This document shows positions 1 to 5,099 of a stretch of DNA of 5,099 bases, piece by piece. The stretch covers positions 1-5,099 of the forward strand of contig JBJSXI010000058.1 in assembly GCA_046086305.1 (NCBI GenBank), read 5' to 3'. Each line of letters starts with the position of its first letter. The first letter of the stretch is position 1. The DNA comes from UBA668 sp046086305 (GTDB lineage Bacteria > Actinomycetota > Acidimicrobiia > Acidimicrobiales > Ilumatobacteraceae). Position numbers and translations under genes: made by a program. The notes under the pieces were generated by a model. It had not been told where the DNA came from. It did no database searches and saw only the letters and a program-made list of their open reading frames with translations.

Positions 1-72
1 GGCGACTGTGTCGCACCGCGCACCCTGCTCGAGGCAGTGCTCGAGGGCCGCCGAGTTGCGAGGGCGCTGTGA
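1..72 (+). CDS. C-terminal end of a probable FAD/NAD-dependent oxidoreductase (5' truncated by window edge)
   Basis: Reading from base 1 gives 23 residues that begin GDCVAPRT and continue LLEAVLEGRR, ending at the TGA at 70-72. A G-D-x-x-A-P-R motif followed by a short helix of the E-A-x-x-E-G-R type is the usual C-terminal end of the FAD/NAD-binding domain in NADH:flavin oxidoreductases of the 2,4-dienoyl-CoA reductase type, where the Gly-Asp contacts the flavin. That is family knowledge; only the tail is visible, so substrate and exact family cannot be set. The stop overlaps the next gene's start by four bases (GTGA, 69-72), which implies co-transcription and probably translational coupling with the HAD-GH18 gene downstream. 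Confidence 0.6.
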   Translation, partial: GDCVAPRTLLEAVLEGRRVARAL

Positions 73-2075
73 GGACTCCGAGGTGGTGGCGTCTCACCCG
101 CGCACGCCCGGTCGACCGTCCCGCAGCGGTGCTGTGGGACATGGACGGCACGATCGTCGATACCGAGCCGTACTGGATCGAGTGCGAGTACGAACTGGTG
201 GCCGAGTTCGGCGGAGAGTGGAACGACGAACTCGCGCTGTCCATCGTCGGTCTCGACCTTCGTGACTCTGCGCGGGTGCTGCGCGACAGCGGAGGCGTCG
301 ACCTGCCGATCGACGACATCGTCAATCGGCTGCTCGACGGCGTGATCGAGCGCGTGCGACGCAGTGTGCCGTGGAGACCAGGAGCCCGCGAACTCCTCGC
401 CCGACTGTCGGCCGAGGGCGTTCCGTGCGCGCTCGTGACCATGAGTTGGGACCGCTTCGCCCATGCCGTGGTTGCGTCGTTGCCGCCACGGACGTTCGCC
501 ACCGTGGTCACCGGCGATGCCGTCATGCGCGGCAAGCCGCACCCCGAGCCGTATCTCACTGCTGCTGCCGCGCTCGGCGTCGATCCGACCTCGTGCGTGG
601 CGATCGAGGACTCACCTGCCGGCGTGCGCAGCGCGGTCGCTGCGGGTTGCACGACGTTCGCCGTGCCGAACGCCGTCGATGTCGCACCGGGAGCGGGATA
701 CACGGTCGTCGAGTCCCTCGACGACATCGATCCCCGGCTGCTCGGTCTCGGTGACGGCAGGAGGTCTACGGGCGCGACTCAGGCCGTGGCAGACGCTGCC
801 GACGACACCTTGACCAGCGCGCCGCACGCCGTCGTCGCCGATGATCCCGACGGCGATGTCGTCACCGGCGGCCGCCGCTGGCGAGCCGGCGGCATCGTGG
901 CGTCGTCGCGGACCCGTTCACTCGTCGCCCTCGTCGGCATCGTCGCAGCCGGGACCGCGGCCGCGCTGGTCGTGCGCGCGCCAGGTCCCGAACCTCTCGA
1001 TGACATCGCCATGAGCGGGTGGGCGCCGTACTGGGTGCTCGACTCGGCACGCGCCACCGTGGCGGTGGAGGCCGACCTGTTCCACGAGCTCTCACCGTTC
1101 TGGTTCGAGGCGCGTGGTGTCGCCGATGTCGGGTTCAGCCCGAATGTCGACACCGAGCGGATCGGATCGTTCCTCACCGCAGCCCGTCGGAGCGGTGCCG
1201 CCATCGTGCCGTCGGTGGTCGATGCCATGCCGGAGGGTGGCATGGCCGCAGTCCTCGCCGATCCGACCACACGACGCACCCATGTCGAGACGCTCGTCGA
1301 CCTCGCGGTCAACAACGGCTTCGATGGACTCGACATCGACTACGAGCAGTTCGCCTTCGCCGACGACCGCGACACCTGGGCAGCGACGAGTCCCAACTGG
1401 ATCGCCTTTCTCACCGAACTCTCCGCTGCACTGCGACGGACGGGACTTCGTCTCACGGTGGCCGTGCCGCCGATCTATGACAGCGGCCGGACCGACGAGA
1501 GCGGGTACTGGGTCTACGACTACGCCGCGATGGCCGAGGTCGTCGATTCGATCCGCATCATGGCGTACGACTTCTCGGTCGCCGAGCCGGGTCCGCTCTC
1601 GCCGCTCGACTGGGTGCGCCGATCTGTGCGTGCTGCGAAGAAGGCGGTCGATGACGACTCGAAGATCGTGCTCGGTGTTCCGCTCTATGGTCGCAACTGG
1701 GTGACGGCTACCTCGGGCACGTGCCCGGAGGACACTCCCGGTCGCGTCGATCCGACACTCGACGAGATCGACGGCCTCCTCGTCCGATACGGGGCGACGG
1801 CCATCTACGACGAACCGACGGGTGACGAGGCGTTCACGTATCTGCGACCGTCTGGCGACGCGAACAGGTCGTGCGTGCAGAGTCGAGTCGTGCACTTCGT
1901 GGGAGCGCGCGGGGTGCGGGCACGGATCGACATCGCACGCGAGGAACGCATCGGCGGTGTGGTCTTCTGGGCGCTCGGCTTCGACACGCCGGCCGTGTGG
2001 GAGGCGGTGCGCGATGTCGCCCGCCCCCGCAGCGCACCTACTACCGAGCCCACCACCGGGGCACCGGGAACCTGA
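69..2075 (+). CDS. HAD-family phosphatase / transmembrane segment / GH18 glycoside hydrolase fusion protein
   Basis: One uninterrupted 668-residue frame encodes two enzymes. Residues about 19-228 are a HAD hydrolase of the beta-phosphoglucomutase/sugar-phosphatase type: motif I DMDGT (nucleophile D24, acid/base D26), motif II T124, motif III K156 in RGKPHPEPY, motif IV E180-D181 in AIEDSPAG, and a helical cap at about 35-105. Residues 229-283 form an acidic, poorly conserved-looking linker ending in Arg-rich sequence. Residues 284-303 are hydrophobic (SLVALVGIVAAGTAAALVVR), a probable membrane anchor with positive charges on its N side. Residues about 312-652 are a GH18 domain: catalytic DGLDIDYE (D419, D422, D424, E426 as acid), MAYD (498-501), GVPLYGRNW (536-544) and FWALGFD (633-639), resembling spore-cortex/YaaH-like GH18 enzymes that cut GlcNAc-containing glycans. 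Two cysteines, C552 and C602, could pair outside the cell. The tail is Pro/Thr-rich. The GTG start at 69 is supported by the GTGA overlap with the upstream stop and by GAGGG at 60-64. The expected topology is HAD in the cytosol and GH18 outside. The substrates of both halves are unknown. Confidence 0.88.
   Translation: MRTPRWWRLTRARPVDRPAAVLWDMDGTIVDTEPYWIECEYELVAEFGGEWNDELALSIVGLDLRDSARVLRDSGGVDLPIDDIVNRLLDGVIERVRRSVPWRPGARELLARLSAEGVPCALVTMSWDRFAHAVVASLPPRTFATVVTGDAVMRGKPHPEPYLTAAAALGVDPTSCVAIEDSPAGVRSAVAAGCTTFAVPNAVDVAPGAGYTVVESLDDIDPRLLGLGDGRRSTGATQAVADAADDTLTSAPHAVVADDPDGDVVTGGRRWRAGGIVASSRTRSLVALVGIVAAGTAAALVVRAPGPEPLDDIAMSGWAPYWVLDSARATVAVEADLFHELSPFWFEARGVADVGFSPNVDTERIGSFLTAARRSGAAIVPSVVDAMPEGGMAAVLADPTTRRTHVETLVDLAVNNGFDGLDIDYEQFAFADDRDTWAATSPNWIAFLTELSAALRRTGLRLTVAVPPIYDSGRTDESGYWVYDYAAMAEVVDSIRIMAYDFSVAEPGPLSPLDWVRRSVRAAKKAVDDDSKIVLGVPLYGRNWVTATSGTCPEDTPGRVDPTLDEIDGLLVRYGATAIYDEPTGDEAFTYLRPSGDANRSCVQSRVVHFVGARGVRARIDIAREERIGGVVFWALGFDTPAVWEAVRDVARPRSAPTTEPTTGAPGT
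1224..1246 (+). repeat. Perfect 8-bp inverted repeat (hairpin) inside the GH18 coding region
   Basis: GCCATGCC (1224-1231) and GGCATGGC (1239-1246) are exact reverse complements separated by a 7-base loop, GGAGGGT. The loop is Shine-Dalgarno-like and lies 4 bases before an in-frame ATG (codon 392). The codons read Ala-Met-Pro-Glu-Gly-Gly-Met-Ala, so the symmetry may simply follow from the amino acids. No function is claimed. Confidence 0.45.
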
Positions 2076-2083
2076 CCCTCGGA

Positions 2084-2605
2084 CTACCAGCCCATCGTGT
2101 CGGGTTCACCCTTGAACGGGCCGACGACCGATCGGGTGATCCAGCCGCCGTAGAACCTGCCCGGCTGCGGTGCCACCTGTTCGTCATCGACCCAGCAGGA
2201 GTCCATCGGCGCCGGGTAGAACGCGACCGTTCCCGCGAGCATCCGATACGCCTCGACCGGCTGGGGGTAGGTCCACGCCGCTCGAGGGGTGACTCGCCCA
2301 CCGGCAACGACGTCGAAGTACGTCGCCATCCCCTTCCACTCGCACATGCTCGAGCCCTCGGCAGCGACGAGTGCGCCGGGGACGATGTCGTCGATCGGGA
2401 GGTAGTAGTTCGGCGGATGACTCGTCTCGAGCACGCGGTAGCCACGCACCGTGTCGGCGATCGTCTGCCCACCGAACACGACCCGCAGTCGAGCTGCGAC
2501 GGACTCGACCCGGGGCGGCCGTGGATAGTCCCACACCGACTCCTGTCCGGGTCCGGGCTGATCCGGACGTGGCCGCGGACGCATACGCGCACCGTACCAC
2601 CGCAC
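2084..2605 (-). CDS. DUF427 domain-containing protein
   Basis: This 173-residue protein matches the DUF427 family nearly end to end. The hallmarks in order are ESVWDYPRPP (22-31), the strand ending VLETSHPPNYYLP (58-70), CEWKG (88-92), AWTYPQP (110-116), AFYP (128-131), PQPGRFYGGWIT (146-157) and GPFKG (162-166), finishing at TMGW. The family is a small beta-rich fold common in actinobacteria and has no established biochemical role, so none is assigned. It has no signal peptide or membrane segment and is probably cytosolic. The start is uncertain: GTG at 2605 has a weak GGGG upstream, while ATG at 2584 (codon 8) would also keep all conserved motifs. It lies 25 bases behind the DLH-like gene on the same strand, so it is probably the last gene of that transcript. 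Its stop faces the stop of the HAD-GH18 gene across 8 bases. Confidence 0.9.
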   Translation of the reverse strand: MRWYGARMRPRPRPDQPGPGQESVWDYPRPPRVESVAARLRVVFGGQTIADTVRGYRVLETSHPPNYYLPIDDIVPGALVAAEGSSMCEWKGMATYFDVVAGGRVTPRAAWTYPQPVEAYRMLAGTVAFYPAPMDSCWVDDEQVAPQPGRFYGGWITRSVVGPFKGEPDTMGW

Positions 2606-2630
2606 CTCGCGACCCCGTTCGTGCGATGGG

Positions 2631-3374
2631 TCAGCGATCGACGAGTCGGGCGCGGAGGAACTCGATCACACGATCGACGCCGACTGCGACGCGGTCCTCG
2701 GTGAGCACCGAGTGTGCCGACCGTCGCGGACTCGGGAACTCGACGGCGACGAACGAATCCCCGAGCAGGTCGCGCAGCGCGGCGAATCGTTCGCCGACGA
2801 GGCGGTCGCCGGTGAACCGCAGCCCGAGGACCGCACACCCTTCGCTGGCCCGTCGACGCACGACGATCGAATCGTCGGGGGACAGTCCGAGGTCACTCGA
2901 TCGGCGAGCACCAACGGCGAACGGCAACGACGGCTGGCTGAGTACCGGGGCGACCATCAGATCGTCGACCATCATCCCGAGCGCGAAGCCGCCGCTGAAG
3001 CACATCCCCACCGCACCGACGCCGACACCTCCCACTTCGCCGTGGAGCCATCGGGCCAGGGCGCGCAGCCACCCCACGATCGGCGACGTCGCCCCGGTCG
3101 CCCACGACGTGAACTCGGCAGAGACGCACACACGCACCATCGAGGTCGCGAGGTACGGGCCGCTGACGTCACGGCCCGGCGTGCCGACGAGCGATGGCAT
3201 CACCACGGTGAATCCGGCCGCCACCACCTCGTCGGCGAAGGCGAGCACGGCGGGCGTGATCCCGGGGATCTCGTGCACCACGACAACGCCGGGCCCCTCG
3301 CCGCGCCGATACACCTCGTGGGTGATACCTGCGGCGGTGAACGTCGTCCGGGCCCAGTCGTCGATGTTGCTCAT
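2631..3374 (-). CDS. Dienelactone hydrolase-family alpha/beta hydrolase
   Basis: This 247-residue protein has the dienelactone hydrolase layout. The strand-turn VVVHEIPG (31-38) carries E35, matching the conserved Glu of this family. The nucleophile elbow is G-M-C-F-S-G-G (123-129), with C125 in place of the more common Ser. D190 (in RFTGD) and H221 (in SAHSVLTED) are in the right order to complete a Cys-Asp-His triad. Family members hydrolyse dienelactones or other small esters and lactones; the substrate here cannot be told from sequence and no aromatic-degradation genes are nearby. It has no signal peptide, so it should be cytosolic. The ATG at 3374 follows the nlpC/P60 stop by 29 bases with only a weak GGCGGA upstream, which suggests operon expression from the upstream promoter. 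The length is normal and the active site is intact. Confidence 0.88.
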   Translation of the reverse strand: MSNIDDWARTTFTAAGITHEVYRRGEGPGVVVVHEIPGITPAVLAFADEVVAAGFTVVMPSLVGTPGRDVSGPYLATSMVRVCVSAEFTSWATGATSPIVGWLRALARWLHGEVGGVGVGAVGMCFSGGFALGMMVDDLMVAPVLSQPSLPFAVGARRSSDLGLSPDDSIVVRRRASEGCAVLGLRFTGDRLVGERFAALRDLLGDSFVAVEFPSPRRSAHSVLTEDRVAVGVDRVIEFLRARLVDR

Positions 3375-3403
3375 CGTCGGTCCGCCGGTGACGCCCGGTG
3401 CGA

Positions 3404-4540
3404 TCAGCCCGGTCGTCCGACGCCGACGACCTTGTACCAGCTGACGGAGGAGATCTTCACCACGTCGCCGGTCTGAGGAGCGTGGACGAGTTGTCCGTTG
3501 CCGAGATAGATGCCGACGTGTCCGATCGGCGAGTAGTAGAAGAGCAGGTCACCGGGCTTGGCCTCGCTGATCGGCACGTGTGGCACCGCGTCGTACTGGG
3601 CGGCGCTCTGATGGGGCAGATACACCCCCGCCTGCCCCCATGCCCACTTCGTGAGACCAGAGCAGTCGAACGCAACACCTGGTTCGGCGGCAGCGAACCG
3701 GTACGGCACGCCGAGTTGGCTGAGCGCTGCATTCACAGCGATCGATGCCTTGCCCGACACCGGCGGGATCGAGATGTTCCCGCCTCCTCCCGATGATCCG
3801 CCAGAGGAGCCGCCTGACGAGCCACCCGATGACCCACCGGACGTCCGTCGCTGCGCCGCCGCCTCAGCAGCGCGGCGCTCCTCCTCGGCACGCAGCTTCG
3901 CCTCGCCGAGTTCGGTCTTCGCTGCGGCGTACTTGTCGAGGAAGACCTGCTCGAGTGCGGCGAAGTCGACTCGCTTCTGTTCGAGCGTGGCGACGATGCC
4001 TGCCGCCTCCTCCTGCTTCGTACCCAACTCGTCGCGAGCATCCTGGAGATCCGACAGCAGCGACTCGATGTCGTCGACGTCGCTCTCACCGAGATCGAGC
4101 GCGAGCATGCTGAGCGCCTCACGCTGCTCGGCAGCGCTGTAGGTCGCAGCGTTCGAGAACACCGGGCTCAACTCGACGGCGCCGCCGCTGACGAAGCGTG
4201 ACAGTGCGATCTGCTGCAGCAGAGCCTCGGCGCCACCGAGCTCTTCGGACATTCGGTCGACCTTCGCCTGCGATGCGACGATCTCGACGTCGAGCTGCTC
4301 CTTGCGGTCGAGGGCCGCGCTGTAGTCCTCCTCGAGTTGGCCGAGCTGATCGCGCAACGAGTCGAGCTCGGAGACGACGGCATCGACCTTCGCCTGGGCA
4401 TCGGTGACCGAGTCGGCACGAGCCGTGCCGGTGACGACCCCGCCGAGCAGACCGACGCAGAGCACGAGTCCGACGCGCCGGGCGCGCCCGGCGGTCAGGT
4501 GCGCACCGGGGGTTCGGGGCATCCGGACTCGGCGCGGCAT
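3404..4540 (-). CDS. Secreted coiled-coil NlpC/P60 peptidoglycan endopeptidase
   Basis: This 378-residue exported cell-wall hydrolase has four parts. Residues 1-42 form a signal peptide: an Arg-rich start, a hydrophobic core at about 23-38 and a likely cleavage after ARA (40-42). Residues about 44-115 and 155-232 are heptad-rich, charged coiled coils separated by a short non-coil stretch, as in PcsB/CwlO/RipA-type proteins. Residues 234-254 are a Gly-Ser linker. Residues about 264-378 are the NlpC/P60 domain with catalytic C293 in FDCSGLTKWAWGQ, H341 in GHVGIYLG and H353 in LVHAP; the 12-residue spacing between the two histidines is typical. Such enzymes cut the D-Glu/meso-DAP bond in stem peptides, often at division sites, and the coiled coil commonly restrains them or docks them to FtsEX-like regulators (family knowledge; no ftsEX is seen here). 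ATG at 4540 is the likely start because a promoter lies just upstream; ATG at 4522 (codon 7) is an alternative. It is the first gene of a probable three-gene transcript. Confidence 0.93.
   Translation of the reverse strand: MPRRVRMPRTPGAHLTAGRARRVGLVLCVGLLGGVVTGTARADSVTDAQAKVDAVVSELDSLRDQLGQLEEDYSAALDRKEQLDVEIVASQAKVDRMSEELGGAEALLQQIALSRFVSGGAVELSPVFSNAATYSAAEQREALSMLALDLGESDVDDIESLLSDLQDARDELGTKQEEAAGIVATLEQKRVDFAALEQVFLDKYAAAKTELGEAKLRAEEERRAAEAAAQRRTSGGSSGGSSGGSSGGSSGGGGNISIPPVSGKASIAVNAALSQLGVPYRFAAAEPGVAFDCSGLTKWAWGQAGVYLPHQSAAQYDAVPHVPISEAKPGDLLFYYSPIGHVGIYLGNGQLVHAPQTGDVVKISSVSWYKVVGVGRPG
3792..3839 (-). repeat. Four tandem 12-bp units encoding the Gly-Ser linker of the NlpC/P60 protein
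   Basis: Read on the plus strand, the units gatgatccgcca, gaggagccgcct, gacgagccaccc and gatgacccaccg follow each other directly. On the coding strand each gives one Gly-Gly-Ser-Ser period. The units differ mainly at third codon positions, so the protein repeat is kept while the DNA has drifted. This points to an older duplication under selection for a flexible linker, or to independent choice of Gly/Ser codons. It may still vary in copy number between strains. Confidence 0.8.
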
Positions 4541-4549
4541 AGTGCGGTC

Positions 4550-4579
4550 AGCCTACTCGTATTACGAACACGTTGCGAA
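4550..4579 (-). promoter_or_regulatory. Probable promoter of the nlpC/P60 gene and its downstream genes
   Basis: On the minus strand there is a -10-like TAGGCT (4555-4550, fitting the actinobacterial TAnnnT pattern) and a -35-like TTCGCA (4579-4574, four of six matches to TTGACA), with an 18-base spacer. Only 9 bases separate the -10 from the ATG at 4540, so transcription would begin about 2-4 bases before the start codon, giving a near-leaderless message. No Shine-Dalgarno sequence is visible before this ATG, which agrees with leaderless translation. Confidence 0.5.
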
Positions 4580-4599
4580 CCGCGCGGGACCCCGTTCGC
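4575..4599. repeat. Inverted repeat between guaA and nlpC/P60, overlapping the -35 element
   Basis: GCGAAC (4575-4580) and GTTCGC (4594-4599) are exact reverse complements around a 13-base GC-rich centre that contains a further short CGGG/CCCG symmetry. There is no T-tract on the guaA side, so it is not a classical intrinsic terminator. It could be a weak guaA terminator structure or an operator, since its left arm covers the proposed -35. Chance in GC-rich DNA is also possible. Confidence 0.35.
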
Positions 4600-4623
4600 G
4601 GCCGCGCCCGTTGCTGCACGGCA

Positions 4624-5099
4624 CTATTCCCACTCGATCGTGCCCGGCGGCTTGGACGTCACGTCGTACACCACCCGGTTCACCCCCGGCACCTCGTTGA
4701 TGATCCGGTTCGACATCGTCTCGAGCAGGTCGTAGGGCAGCCGGGCCCAGTCGGCGGTCATCGCGTCGTCGCTCGTGACGGCGCGGATGATCACCGGATG
4801 GGCGTAGGTGCGCTCGTCGCCCATCACCCCGACCGACCGGACGTCGGCGGCGAGGACGGCGAAGCCCTGCCACAGGTCGCGCTCGAGGCCGGCCCGACGG
4901 ATCTCCTCACGCACGATCGCGTCGGCGCGCTGCAGCGTGGCTACCCGCTCGGGTGTCACCTCGCCGAGGATCCGCACACCGAGCCCTGGCCCGGGGAACG
5001 GCTGGCGCATCACGATCTCGTCGGGCAGGCCGAGTTCGATCCCGAGACGGCGCACCTCGTCCTTGAACAGGTCGCGCAGCGGTTCGACCAACGTCAGCG
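4624..5099 (-). CDS. guaA: GMP synthase (glutamine-hydrolysing), C-terminal part (5' end outside window)
   Basis: The visible 157 residues are the C-terminal part of GMP synthase, which aminates XMP to GMP with ATP and glutamine-derived ammonia in the cytosol, the last step of guanine nucleotide synthesis. Highly conserved segments are LVEPLRDLFKDEVR, RQPFPGPGLGVRILGEV, the helix ending ADAIVREEIRRAG, VRSVGVMGDERTY, MTADWARLPYDLLE, NRIINEVPGVNRVVYDVTSK and the terminal KPPGTIEWE, which together form the XMP-binding and dimerisation domain. The frame stays open to the window edge; the TTG at 5091 is an internal Leu codon and not a start. The gene ends in the usual place for the family, so the C-terminus is complete. 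It is followed on the same strand, after 83 bases, by nlpC/P60, which appears to have its own promoter. Confidence 0.98.
   Translation of the reverse strand, partial: LTLVEPLRDLFKDEVRRLGIELGLPDEIVMRQPFPGPGLGVRILGEVTPERVATLQRADAIVREEIRRAGLERDLWQGFAVLAADVRSVGVMGDERTYAHPVIIRAVTSDDAMTADWARLPYDLLETMSNRIINEVPGVNRVVYDVTSKPPGTIEWE

Noticed and set aside
28..45. Repeated CTCGAG at 28-33 and 40-45 as a possible regulatory site before the HAD-GH18 start
   Set aside because: Both copies encode in-frame Leu-Glu in the upstream gene's C-terminal helix; coding explains them.
779..1336. 185-codon minus-strand open frame opposite the linker and membrane segment
   Set aside because: It is Ser/Thr/Ala-rich without motifs or a start signal; a shadow of the real frame.
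1092..1895. 267-codon minus-strand open frame inside the GH18 region
   Set aside because: It is Arg/Val/Asp-rich with no recognisable domain and lies entirely opposite the catalytic GH18 sequence; explained by codon bias.
2104..2117. Small inverted repeat GTTCA/TGAAC near the convergent gene ends as a terminator
   Set aside because: The stem is only 5 bp with no T-tract and lies within the conserved GPFKG-coding part of the DUF427 gene.
2371..3476. Long plus-strand open frames opposite the DLH-like and DUF427 genes (2371-3444 and 2712-3476)
   Set aside because: Their translations are Arg/Ser/Thr/His-rich, low-complexity sequence typical of the shadow strand in GC-rich DNA, and both minus-strand genes there have intact family motifs.
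5089..5091. TTG as a start codon for a short minus-strand gene
   Set aside because: The frame continues upstream as Leu-Thr-Leu-Val-Glu-Pro, matching conserved internal GMP synthase sequence, so the codon is internal Leu.

Overview
The window is high-GC, densely packed bacterial DNA with short intergenic gaps, a GTG start and several closely spaced genes. It looks actinobacterial. The protein styles (DUF427 protein, actinobacterial-type dienelactone hydrolase, coiled-coil NlpC/P60 endopeptidase with a Gly-Ser linker) would suit an Acidimicrobiia/Ilumatobacter-like organism, but that placement is inference from protein style and not a database result. No tRNA, rRNA, CRISPR array, insertion sequence or phage gene is visible.

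Layout, left to right. (1) Bases 1-72 (+) are the last codons of an upstream gene whose C-terminus resembles the FAD/NAD-binding end of an NADH:flavin oxidoreductase. (2) Its stop overlaps, as GTGA, the start of a 668-residue gene (69-2075, +). That gene joins an N-terminal HAD phosphatase, one hydrophobic segment and a C-terminal GH18 glycosidase in a single frame. (3) Only 8 bases separate its stop from the stop of a convergent minus-strand group: nlpC/P60 (4540-3404), then a dienelactone-hydrolase-like gene (3374-2631), then a DUF427 gene (2605-2084), with gaps of 29 and 25 bases, probably one transcript. (4) Upstream of that group and on the same strand is the 3' end of guaA (GMP synthase), cut by the window edge. 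The 83-base gap between guaA and nlpC/P60 carries a plausible promoter very close to the ATG and an inverted repeat.

Functionally, guaA is housekeeping purine synthesis. The NlpC/P60 protein is an exported peptidoglycan endopeptidase, and the GH18 half of the fusion is probably outside the membrane, so two envelope-active hydrolases face each other convergently. The DLH-like and DUF427 proteins are cytosolic with no clear link to the envelope. The most unusual item is the HAD-TM-GH18 architecture: a normally cytosolic phosphatase tethered to a normally exported glycosidase, with a possible internal start that could release the GH18 part as a separate secreted protein.
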